Assembly: GCF_000426745.1 (NCBI RefSeq)
Contig: NZ_AUFY01000006.1
Span: forward strand, 62,001-126,000
Direction of reading: 5' to 3'
From: Veillonella montpellierensis DSM 17217
GTDB taxonomy: Bacteria > Bacillota > Negativicutes > Veillonellales > Veillonellaceae
DNA length: 64,000 nucleotides
How positions within the stretch are numbered: the first letter of the stretch is position 1; every line of letters starts with the position of its first letter. This document shows, one piece after another, positions 17,821 to 26,089 of this stretch. The position numbers and the translations under genes were made by a program. The notes under the pieces were generated by a model. That model ran no database searches and was not told the DNA's origin. It saw only the letters and a list, made by a program, of their open reading frames with translations.

Positions 17821-18074
17821 CCATATCACCTTATAACATATACTACAATAATGCAGTTACAATATTATAGATAAGAACATAATCTATATATTTATTTATT
17901 ATATCACATACAGTTAATTGCCCTAAATACTATCAAATATCGTTACACACATATACTAGTATAGTATTATCCCATATTACTATCACTCTATGATAAAATT
18001 ACTATACCTTTTCTATAAAATTGGTATATACTACTTCATAGATTCAATTAACATAAGAGAAAGGACTGATTGTT

Positions 18075-18908
18075 TTGCATCAATACTTATTTTTTATAGG
18101 AAATTTTCCTATACGCGCCTATGGCACATTATTAGCTATAGCCATTATTTCTGGTGCCTGTGTTGCCTATTATTTAACCAAAAAAGATGGCCGAGGTTGG
18201 CATGTACATATCGTCGACTTTTCTATCTATGTAGGCATAGCAGGTCTTATTGGAGCACGATTATGGGATGTGCTATTCTTTGATTGGGCCTATTATCATA
18301 ATCATTTATTAGAGATTCCTTTTGTTTGGCAAGGCGGTATGGCTATTCAGGGTGGTGTTGTATTAGGCACATTAGTAGGTATCTGGTATACAAAAAAGCA
18401 CCATATTGACACATGGGCGTTTGCGGACTTATTTGCACCAGCACTTATCTTAGCTCAATCAATTGGCCGAATGGCTAACTTGATGAATGGAGATGCCTTT
18501 GGAACGCCAACAGGAAGCAACTTTGGTATTTTATATCCAGAAACCACATTAGCCTATCATACGTATGGCAATCAACCATTATGGCCTGCTGAAGTCTGGG
18601 AAGGACAAATTGATATTCTAATATTTGTAATTTTATTACTATTTAGTTCTTTTACTCATAAAAAAGGGCAAGTATTTTGCTTATATGCATTTCTATATTC
18701 ATTAGCTCGTTTCTGTTTAGAATTTCTCCGTGGTGATTATGCACAACCTGCTTTTTTAACATTTACATCAGCACAAACAACAAGTCTGATTGTCATATTA
18801 CTCAGTATAATTGTATTTACTTATTTACAAGTCGCAGGGACCAACCACAAAAATTTAACTACTATAGAAAACAAGAACTCCTATCCAACTAAAAAAAGAA
18901 AAAAATAA
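18075..18908 (+). CDS. lgt: prolipoprotein diacylglyceryl transferase
   Basis: A 277-residue membrane enzyme with about seven membrane helices that transfers diacylglycerol from phosphatidylglycerol to the cysteine of prolipoproteins. Diagnostic segments are FVWQGGMAIQGG (about 82-93; the usual first HGG histidine is Gln here) and the Lgt signature SIGRMANLMNGDAFG (about 129-143, normally GRxGNFxNxE). RFCLEFLRGD near the C-terminus is also family-typical. It starts at TTG, with AAAGGA 9 bases upstream and no ATG available. It is the only plus-strand gene in this stretch and ends at a strong terminator (19005-19043). Confidence 0.92.
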   Translation: MHQYLFFIGNFPIRAYGTLLAIAIISGACVAYYLTKKDGRGWHVHIVDFSIYVGIAGLIGARLWDVLFFDWAYYHNHLLEIPFVWQGGMAIQGGVVLGTLVGIWYTKKHHIDTWAFADLFAPALILAQSIGRMANLMNGDAFGTPTGSNFGILYPETTLAYHTYGNQPLWPAEVWEGQIDILIFVILLLFSSFTHKKGQVFCLYAFLYSLARFCLEFLRGDYAQPAFLTFTSAQTTSLIVILLSIIVFTYLQVAGTNHKNLTTIENKNSYPTKKRKK

Positions 18909-19004
18909 AAGCTCTGAGCTATATAGTAATCATCCGTATAGAAACATTAGCAACTACTAATACTTGTGTCACTTTAATTCTAAAATAATGCATATCGAAT
19001 ACTA

Positions 19005-19043
19005 AAATAACCCCTAAAATCATAAATATTTTAGGGGTTATTT
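19005..19043. terminator. bidirectional terminator between lgt and cbiO
   Basis: A perfect 16-bp stem (19005-19020 with 19028-19043), core CCCCTAAAAT/ATTTTAGGGG, loop of 7 bases. It serves the convergent lgt and cbiMNQO transcripts. Confidence 0.8.
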
Positions 19044-19090
19044 CATATTAGTAATCGTTTTTTATGTGAAAACTTCTTGTTGTAAATTAT

Positions 19091-19918
19091 TTATAGAAGT
19101 ATATCAAAATCTTCTACTGTTTTAGGATATGTCTCTGTATCTAACAATACACCATGTTTCAATAAAATATTTCGCATTGATAACAATGTAGGTGTCTTTA
19201 AATTAGCTTTTACTAAGATATCCTCTTGTTGAAATACATCTTCTGGTATTCCATCAGCAATAACCTGTCCATTAGAAAACACTATAATGCGGTTGGCCCA
19301 ACGATATGCAAAATCTAAATCATGTGTTGAAATCAACAAAGTTTTACCCTCATTCGATAACTTGTGAAGAACTGTTTCTAACGCACATACATTAACTGGA
19401 TCTAATGCTGCTGTTGGTTCATCAAAAACAATGACCTCTGAGTGCATAGCAATAATATCTGCAATAGTCACACGTTTTTTCTCGCCACCAGATAAATAAT
19501 GAGGTGCTCGTTCTTTAAAATCTGCTATATTCATATATGATAAAGCTTCTAGCACACGATTTTTGACTTCCGCTTTAGGTAATCCTAAATTCATAGGTCC
19601 AAAGCTAACTTCTCCCATAACTGTAGTAGCAATAATTTGATTATCCGCATCTTGAAAGACGATACCTATACCTCGACGAAGTTCCATCAAATCTTCTTTA
19701 GATTGTTCCATCTTGCGTCCATGAAAATGAATTTCGCCACTATCAGGTGTTAATACACCATTAAGATTTAAAAAGAAAGTGGATTTACCAGCTCCATTTG
19801 TACCTATAACAGCGATTTTTTCACCTTTCATAATATCAAGGGAAACACCTTTTAAAATTTCTTGCCCCATGCCATAGGAGTATCGCAAATCTTTTACACT
19901 AATAATAGGATGACTCAT
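19091..19918 (-). CDS. cbiO: cobalt ECF transporter ATPase CbiO
   Basis: A 275-residue ABC ATPase. Walker A GTNGAGKST at about 39-47, Q-loop FQDADNQI, signature LSGGEKKRV at about 144-152, Walker B VIVFDEPTAALD at about 164-175 and the H-loop STHD. The QDADNQI segment and overall length are those of CbiO-type energy-coupling-factor ATPases. It powers the cobalt importer formed with CbiM, CbiN and CbiQ encoded upstream in the same order, and it is the last gene of the operon. GGAAG precedes the start. Confidence 0.93.
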   Translation of the reverse strand: MSHPIISVKDLRYSYGMGQEILKGVSLDIMKGEKIAVIGTNGAGKSTFFLNLNGVLTPDSGEIHFHGRKMEQSKEDLMELRRGIGIVFQDADNQIIATTVMGEVSFGPMNLGLPKAEVKNRVLEALSYMNIADFKERAPHYLSGGEKKRVTIADIIAMHSEVIVFDEPTAALDPVNVCALETVLHKLSNEGKTLLISTHDLDFAYRWANRIIVFSNGQVIADGIPEDVFQQEDILVKANLKTPTLLSMRNILLKHGVLLDTETYPKTVEDFDILL

Positions 19919-19944
19919 ATCTTATCCCCTTCCCAACACGTCTT

Positions 19945-20748
19945 CTATTTTGTCATGATCCATATACCTAGAATTATTATCATGCTAACCAATACCGTTA
20001 CACTTTGTATAACTGTTATATCTTTTTCAGTTTCTAAAAATACTAAATTACCATCATAGCAACGTGCTTCCATAGCATCATAGTATCTATCTCCTTTTTT
20101 CATAGATACGATGAACAAATTGCTGGCAATACAGCCAAATGTCTTTAGTGAAGTACGGTAATTAACAAATCCTAATCTTGATTCTGCTGACTCATGCATA
20201 TGCAGAAAGGTTTCTATCATAACGAATACAAATCGATATACCATATTCATCAATTCAATCACTAATGTTGGAACATATAATTTACGAAGGACTGAAAATA
20301 TTTCATTCGATGGGGTTGATAATGACAACATAAACATGGCACTCATACCACCAAATGCTTTTCCCCACAAATGTAACACCGTATTCAAACTTTCATGACT
20401 AGCAAATATATACCCAAGTGGTGTCCACATACCAAATAATCCTCGTTCTACAGAATCTATGTTAAATGCAATAACAAGACTTCCAACGATCAAAAAGGTA
20501 ATAGGAACGGATAAAATAATCAAATATTCACGAAAATTCATCTTACCAATCACTACAGTAATAAACATACTAATAAGTATAATACTCATAGATACATATA
20601 GATTATCTAATACAATGCAAGAACAAATCATACATGTAGCTAATAGTAACTTTAATCCTGGATTCCAACAATTAATATTCGAATGATATGCATACATATC
20701 TATAGAAAAAGCATGTTTTTTATGTTTATATTTCTTGTTATGACTCAT
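19945..20748 (-). CDS. cbiQ: cobalt ECF transporter transmembrane subunit CbiQ
   Basis: A 267-residue membrane protein with about five or six hydrophobic segments. The cytoplasmic coupling motifs typical of EcfT/CbiQ are present: ESAESRLGFVNYR (about 184-196) and DAMEARCYDG (about 226-235; usually A-R-G). These contact the ATPase. It lies between cbiN (70 bases upstream) and cbiO (26 bases downstream), completing cbiMNQO. The N-terminus is rich in Lys and His (HNKKYKHKKHAF), an unusual feature whose role is unclear. Confidence 0.92.
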   Translation of the reverse strand: MSHNKKYKHKKHAFSIDMYAYHSNINCWNPGLKLLLATCMICSCIVLDNLYVSMSIILISMFITVVIGKMNFREYLIILSVPITFLIVGSLVIAFNIDSVERGLFGMWTPLGYIFASHESLNTVLHLWGKAFGGMSAMFMLSLSTPSNEIFSVLRKLYVPTLVIELMNMVYRFVFVMIETFLHMHESAESRLGFVNYRTSLKTFGCIASNLFIVSMKKGDRYYDAMEARCYDGNLVFLETEKDITVIQSVTVLVSMIIILGIWIMTK

Positions 20749-20818
20749 ATTCTATAAATGCTCCCTATTGATTAGATAAAAGACTATGCATTCCATAAAT
20801 AATTACTCTATCATGCGT

Positions 20819-21130
20819 TTATTTTACGTGATCCCATTTTTTACGTTCTACTAAGCGGCCCATTAAGAAAGCAAATACGCCAACACCAATACCTGTTTGT
20901 ACACAGAACAATAAACTTTCTACTTCTCCTGGTAGTTCACCACCAATTAAAGTTTCAGCTACAGGTTCAAACCAAGGTTCATATTCTGTACCAGTAATTT
21001 CTGTTACTGCATTACTAGCAGCGTCATCAGAACCACTAAATTCAGCATCTTTAATAAATAACAACGGAGCAATTGCTAAAAAGATAATTAATACAATAAG
21101 ACTGATAACAGTTTTCTTATTCCCGTTCAT
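20819..21130 (-). CDS. cbiN: cobalt transport protein CbiN
   Basis: A 103-residue auxiliary subunit with two membrane helices (about 8-26 and 76-95) and an extracytoplasmic loop containing EFSGSDDAASNAVTEITGTEYEPWFEP, the conserved CbiN pattern. It is thought to help CbiM take up Co2+. Its ATG overlaps the end of cbiM by one base (TAATG), so it is translationally coupled. Confidence 0.93.
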   Translation of the reverse strand: MNGNKKTVISLIVLIIFLAIAPLLFIKDAEFSGSDDAASNAVTEITGTEYEPWFEPVAETLIGGELPGEVESLLFCVQTGIGVGVFAFLMGRLVERKKWDHVK

Positions 21131-21906
21131 TATTTTCCCTCCTTATTAATAAAACCAATAGCTTCTAATTCTGGTTTAGCATATGTTTCAATACCAATTA
21201 CAATAATAACGGTAATTAAACCTTCAATAATAGCCAATGGCACTTGCGTAACAGCAAATATAGTTAGGAATTTTTCAAAAGATGCCATCAATCCGCCAAC
21301 TTCTGATGGATAAGCAAGAGCTAATTGGAAGCTAGTAACACAGTAAGTAATTAAATCGCCTAATGAAGCAGCTAAAAATACAGATACTAAACGACCTAAG
21401 CCAAGTTTGCTAGCAATTTTATAAATCGCATAGGAAATAAATGGGCCTGCAATTGCCATAGAGAAAGTATTAGCACCCAATGATGTTAATCCACCATGAG
21501 CTAATAAGATTGCTTGGAATAATAAAACAATAATACCTAAGATACTCATTGCTGCTGGTCCAAATAAAATAGCACCTAATCCTGTACCAGTCATATGTGA
21601 GCAACTACCTGTAACAGATGGAATTTTCAAAGATGAAATAACGAATACAAATGCGCCTGCCATTGCTAACAATGTAATCGCACGACGATTATGTTGTAAT
21701 GTTTTTCTAATTGAAAGATACCCAGCAATTAAAAATGGGATACAAATGGCTCCCCAAGCTATACAATATTGTGGTGGCAAGTAGCCTTCCATGATATGCA
21801 TAGCATTAGCAGATGGAATAATGCCAAACAAGGCAATAACTGTGGCAACAGTTTTCATTACCATCAATGAATTAATACGAAATTTCTTTACAGTTTTTTC
21901 TTGCAT
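21130..21906 (-). CDS. cbiM: cobalt transport substrate-binding subunit CbiM
   Basis: A 258-residue membrane protein. A cleavable N-terminal segment ends at [13 protein letters not shown]; after cleavage the mature N-terminus MHIMEGYLP carries the His residue that coordinates Co2+ in CbiM/NikM proteins. A second hallmark is [11 protein letters not shown], followed by several membrane helices. It is the S-component of the cobalt ECF importer. The start at 21906 has AGGAGG eight bases upstream; an in-frame ATG nine codons earlier contains that site and was rejected. No cobalamin riboswitch was seen upstream; a Fur-like 14-mer lies at 22059-22072. Confidence 0.93.
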   Translation of the reverse strand: MQEKTVKKFRINSLMVMKTVATVIALFGIIPSANAMHIMEGYLPPQYCIAWGAICIPFLIAGYLSIRKTLQHNRRAITLLAMAGAFVFVISSLKIPSVTGSCSHMTGTGLGAILFGPAAMSILGIIVLLFQAILLAHGGLTSLGANTFSMAIAGPFISYAIYKIASKLGLGRLVSVFLAASLGDLITYCVTSFQLALAYPSEVGGLMASFEKFLTIFAVTQVPLAIIEGLITVIIVIGIETYAKPELEAIGFINKEGK

Positions 21907-22582
21907 ATATTCATAACCTCCTACCAAAGCCATATATCTTCATTCGATATATAACTTTTCTTAATAACAAAATGCATTATTTAAATACTGTAAAAGTCTT
22001 TACATTGATAATCTTTTCCCTAATTATTTACCATCAAAAACAGAAAAATACCAGATTGAATTTTCATTAATGATAATTAACTAAATCAAGAATACGCTTG
22101 TAAAAAGACTACACAGGGTAATATACATTCTAATTGAGAATAAATAAAATAAATATTTTTCATTTAAATATAACCATAAGTTATATGTTGATAAATATAA
22201 ATTTCTAAGTTATTATTTTTTTATGAGTGCCAAAATAAATATAATTAATATATTATCAAAATATATTGTATTATATATTCATATATTCATAATAAAAAAC
22301 TCCTTCATAGGCTTATTGTAAAACTACAAAAAGCATATAAAAGAGCTTTCTATATAAATAAAACTGATAAATGTAATTATAAAATTATATGGTGGTAAAT
22401 AAATATGTATAGTGCAGCATATAAATTCATGTATATCATTATTTTTTATCCTATATATGCTTCATCATACTGAATCTATTAGAAATAATCGAGTCATATA
22501 CTTGCACTATATTCTTTCTATCTATCATTTATACTAAATCGACCTGATAATCAATATATTCTATGTACACACAATACAATCC
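21907..22582. other. AT-rich intergenic region upstream of cbiM
   Basis: About 676 bases without a gene. Nothing resembling the cobalamin riboswitch core was found. The only recognisable element is AATTTTCATTAATGATAATTAA at 22059-22080 (the first 14 bases recur in front of the TonB receptor gene). The part next to hslU contains a weak AAAGC/GCTTT hairpin near 22330-22350, possibly relevant to mRNA ends. Confidence 0.5.
22059..22080. promoter_or_regulatory. Fur-like metal-responsive site upstream of cbiM (candidate)
   Basis: AATTTTCATTAATG (22059-22072) followed by ATAATTAA. The same 14-mer stands at 42499-42512 just before the TonB receptor start, and the TTAATGATAATTAA part resembles half of a Fur box. 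It is about 150 bases from the cbiM start. In DNA this AT-rich a 14-base match is suggestive only. Confidence 0.35.
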
Positions 22583-23989
22583 CTATAAAATATAATTAGA
22601 TATATCTATATCTTCAACAATACCACTTAGCCGATCTTCAACCATTTCTTTGGTAATAGTAATTTCGATTAGTTCAGAAGGTGGTGCATTAAAGGAAATA
22701 TCTTGCAATAGTTTTTCTAAAATAGTATGTAATCGTCTGGCACCAATATCTTCTGTTTCATTGTTAACACGATAAGCAAACTCTGCCACTTTATCAATAG
22801 CCTCTTCCGTGAAACGAATTGTTACATTATCTGCCTGTAATAATAAATAATATTGTTTAATGAGTGCCTGTTGTGGGGTCGTTAAAATAGATTTAAAATC
22901 TTCTTGTGTTAAACTATTTAATTCCACTCTAATAGGAAAGCGTCCTTGTAATTCAGGAATCAAGTCAGACGGCTTTGACACATGAAAGGCGCCTGCTGCA
23001 ATAAATAAAATATGTTCTGTCTTGATTGGTCCATACTTTGTAGTAACGGTAGCCCCTTCTACAATAGGTAAAATATCACGTTGTACTCCCTCACGAGATA
23101 CTTCTGGCGAACTTTGATGACTATGGCTAGCTATCTTATCAAATTCATCAATAAATATAATACCATCTTGTTCTGCCGCCTCAATAGCATGTTCTATGAT
23201 AGTATCCATATCTAATAATTTTTGTGCTTCTTCTTCACAAAAAATAGTTCTTGCTTTAGCAACTGTAGTATGTCTTTTCTTCTTTCGCATAGGAATAATA
23301 GAATTAATCATATCTTGCACATTATTACTAAGTTCCTCTACATTGCTACCTGCTAGAATACCTGTAAATGATTTTGGTGATTCTTCTACATCAATCTCTA
23401 TATCACGATCATCCAACAAACCATTGACTAATTCATCATATAATTTATCTTTGTCTAACTCTTGTATCTCAGGTGTACGACTAGTCTTTTCTGAATCTGC
23501 TAGTTCTTCCTTAGATTCTACCGAGACACTACTGGTTGTTTTTCTTGTATCATTAGGTTCATTAACTAGATGTGGATATAAAATAGCAAACAATCGCCGA
23601 TTAGCTAATTCTTCTGCTTTATTTTTTTGTTCCTCAAGCATTTTGGCTTTTATCATGCGAACAGAATTTTCTACTAAATCACGAACCATTTGATCTACAT
23701 CGCGACCAACATAGCCAACTTCTGTAAATTTAGTTGCTTCTACTTTAACAAAAGGAGCTTTTATTAATTTTGCCAAACGACGAGCAATTTCTGTCTTTCC
23801 CACGCCTGTAGAGCCAATTAATAAAATATTTTTAGGTACATATTCGTCTCGTACATCATCTGGTAGTTGTTTCGCTCTCCATCGATTACGTAATGCGATA
23901 GCAACCATCTTTTTTGCTTCCCCTTGTCCTACAATATATTTGTCTAATTCCTCTACAATCTGTCGAGGCGTATATTGACTCATATCCAT
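22583..23989 (-). CDS. hslU: HslU (ClpY) protease ATPase
   Basis: A 468-residue AAA+ unfoldase. N-terminal TPRQIVEELDKYIVGQGEAK, Walker A GSTGVGKTEIARR (about 58-70), Walker B IIFIDEFDKI, an I-domain (about 110-240) with HslU-type acidic linker, and the C-terminal ISYNxx-like end DISNYIL that inserts into HslV. It unfolds substrates and feeds them to HslV. The start at 23989 (MDMSQ) has AGGT six bases upstream. It is 178 bases downstream of hslV, an unusually wide gap for this operon. The I-domain carries an acidic/serine-rich insert (about 135-175). Confidence 0.95.
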   Translation of the reverse strand: MDMSQYTPRQIVEELDKYIVGQGEAKKMVAIALRNRWRAKQLPDDVRDEYVPKNILLIGSTGVGKTEIARRLAKLIKAPFVKVEATKFTEVGYVGRDVDQMVRDLVENSVRMIKAKMLEEQKNKAEELANRRLFAILYPHLVNEPNDTRKTTSSVSVESKEELADSEKTSRTPEIQELDKDKLYDELVNGLLDDRDIEIDVEESPKSFTGILAGSNVEELSNNVQDMINSIIPMRKKKRHTTVAKARTIFCEEEAQKLLDMDTIIEHAIEAAEQDGIIFIDEFDKIASHSHQSSPEVSREGVQRDILPIVEGATVTTKYGPIKTEHILFIAAGAFHVSKPSDLIPELQGRFPIRVELNSLTQEDFKSILTTPQQALIKQYYLLLQADNVTIRFTEEAIDKVAEFAYRVNNETEDIGARRLHTILEKLLQDISFNAPPSELIEITITKEMVEDRLSGIVEDIDISNYIL

Positions 23990-24167
23990 GTTATACCTCA
24001 TATCAATTTTAACTCTATATGTAAACGTAACACCCTAATTATTATTTTTTAATCAATCTGCTTACCTAAACACATCTAACTAAGGTGTGTATATTAATAA
24101 TCACCCATAAACCTGTCTACGAAAATATTCTATTATGGTTTTTCAATATTCAAATCTATATCTAGTA

Positions 24168-24707
24168 TCACAATTCTTCGACAATAATATTATGATTTGT
24201 AAACACACAAATATCAGCGGCGATATGTAATGATTTTTCTGCAATCTCTTTGGCCGTTAATTGTGTATTTAATTGTAATGCCCTAGCTGCAGCTAATGCA
24301 TAATTTCCACCAGAGCCAATTGCACAGATTCCATCATCTGGCTCAATAACTTCACCATTACCTGATACAAGTAATATATTCGTTCCATCTGTCACTAACA
24401 GTAATGCTTCTAAATTTCTTAGTATTTTATCACTACGCCATTCCTTTGCTAATTCTACTGCACTTCGTATTAAATTCCCATTATATTGATTTAATTTATG
24501 TTCAAATTTATCAAATAAAGTAAATGCATCAGCTACAGATCCTGCAAAGCCAGCAATAATTTTGCCATTATATAAGCGTCGTACTTTTTGTGCTGTATTT
24601 TTCATAACTACAGATTGTCCTAATGTTACTTGTCCATCTCCAGCAATAGCTGTTGCCCCATTTCGCTGCACAGCACATATAGTCGTCGCGTGAAATTCAG
24701 GTATCAT
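24168..24707 (-). CDS. hslV: HslV (ClpQ) protease subunit
   Basis: A 179-residue threonine-type peptidase of the 20S-proteasome family. The conserved core reads [20 protein letters not shown], and [15 protein letters not shown] and [16 protein letters not shown] are typical. By alignment with E. coli HslV (mature TTIVSV), the catalytic Thr is Thr8, so a seven-residue propeptide MIPEFHA would have to be removed. The start overlaps the trmFO stop (ATGA) with GAAAGGGA upstream, so a shorter start is not available. It works with HslU encoded downstream. Confidence 0.95.
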   Translation of the reverse strand: MIPEFHATTICAVQRNGATAIAGDGQVTLGQSVVMKNTAQKVRRLYNGKIIAGFAGSVADAFTLFDKFEHKLNQYNGNLIRSAVELAKEWRSDKILRNLEALLLVTDGTNILLVSGNGEVIEPDDGICAIGSGGNYALAAARALQLNTQLTAKEIAEKSLHIAADICVFTNHNIIVEEL

Positions 24708-26017
24708 AGTTTTTCCCTTTCTTTCAAAATTTTTAAATCATCCAATGCTCGTTGTGCAATTTTAGGATTTTTTTCTCGTTTTTTTATCCGTTCTGGCCAA
24801 GGGTCAATAATGCCAAAATTAACATTCATAGGTTGGAAATTGCTTCCTTCATAGGCACTAATATAATTAGCAAGTGCACCACAAGCAGTAGTACGCGGGA
24901 ATCGTATAAATTCTTTTTTTGCAACATATCGACTTACCTGCAAGCCCACCATTAAACCAGATGCTGCCGACTCAACATATCCTTCTACACCTGTCATTTG
25001 CCCAGCAAAAAATAATCGTTTATCTTTTTGTAACTGAAATGCATGATTTAATAGTTCTGGTGAATTAATATATGTATTTCTATGCATAACTCCATATCTA
25101 ATAAACTCAGCATTCTCCAAACCGGGAATCATAGAAAAGACTCGTTTTTGTTCGCCCCATTTCAAATGTGTTTGAAAGCCTACTAAATTATATAATGTAC
25201 CTGCTCTATCTTCTTTTCGCAACTGAACCACAGCATATGATTCACGATTAGTTCGTTTATCAACTAATCCCACTGGCTTTAATGGTCCATATCGTAATGT
25301 ATCGCATCCACGAGATGCCATAATTTCTACAGGCATACATCCTTCGAAATAAATTTCTTTTTCAAACTCTTTCGGTCTGACTACCTCTGCGCTTAATAAA
25401 GCTTGTAAAAATTCTTTGTACTGTCCTTCATCCATAGGACAATTTAAATAATCTGCTTCTCCTTTGTCATAGCGAGAAGCAGAAAAAACTTTTTCATAAT
25501 CCAAAGACTCTGCAGATACAATAGGTGCCGCTGCATCATAAAAATAAAAATCTTTATGTCCTGTTAAATTTCTAATTTCTTCACCTAGTGGTTGTGCCGT
25601 CAATGGTCCTGTTGCAATAATTACAATACCATCCTTAGGAATAGTTGTTACTTCCTCACGAACAACAGTAATCAACGGATGATTAGAAACTTTCTCGGTT
25701 ACCATCTGGCTAAATAAATGACGATCCACTGCTAAAGCACCGCCAGCTGGTACTGATGTAGCATCAGCACATTCCATAATAATCGAATGTAACTGTCTCA
25801 TTTCTTCTTTTAATAAGCCTACAGCATTTTCAATATTTCCAGCACGTAAAGAGTTACTACATACTAACTCAGCAAATTGATCTGTATGATGTGCTGGGGA
25901 TTGTTGTACTGGCCGCATTTCATATAAACGAACGGCTATGCCTTGTTGTGCTAATTGCCAAGTTGCTTCAGATCCAGCTAATCCAGCGCCAATAACAGTT
26001 ACACTATCTGTATTCAC
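24704..26017 (-). CDS. trmFO: tRNA uridine-54 C5-methyltransferase TrmFO
   Basis: A 437-residue folate/FAD-dependent enzyme that makes m5U54 in the tRNA T-loop. The dinucleotide-binding motif [16 protein letters not shown] is at about 8-23; [35 protein letters not shown] and [17 protein letters not shown] are diagnostic (the last contributes to FAD binding). It forms the Firmicute trmFO-hslV-hslU cluster, with a 4-base overlap into hslV, and follows topA by about 70 bases. Confidence 0.96.
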   Translation of the reverse strand: MNTDSVTVIGAGLAGSEATWQLAQQGIAVRLYEMRPVQQSPAHHTDQFAELVCSNSLRAGNIENAVGLLKEEMRQLHSIIMECADATSVPAGGALAVDRHLFSQMVTEKVSNHPLITVVREEVTTIPKDGIVIIATGPLTAQPLGEEIRNLTGHKDFYFYDAAAPIVSAESLDYEKVFSASRYDKGEADYLNCPMDEGQYKEFLQALLSAEVVRPKEFEKEIYFEGCMPVEIMASRGCDTLRYGPLKPVGLVDKRTNRESYAVVQLRKEDRAGTLYNLVGFQTHLKWGEQKRVFSMIPGLENAEFIRYGVMHRNTYINSPELLNHAFQLQKDKRLFFAGQMTGVEGYVESAASGLMVGLQVSRYVAKKEFIRFPRTTACGALANYISAYEGSNFQPMNVNFGIIDPWPERIKKREKNPKIAQRALDDLKILKEREKL

Positions 26018-26089
26018 GACTCTATCTATCTCCTTTTATTCATTCTTTAGTCTTCTAGCAACTTACTATAGTATGACACTTTACTAATA

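Noticed and set aside
21907-22582. Cobalamin riboswitch upstream of cbiM
   Set aside because: No B12-box-like sequence or conserved core was found on the minus strand; the region is just AT-rich.
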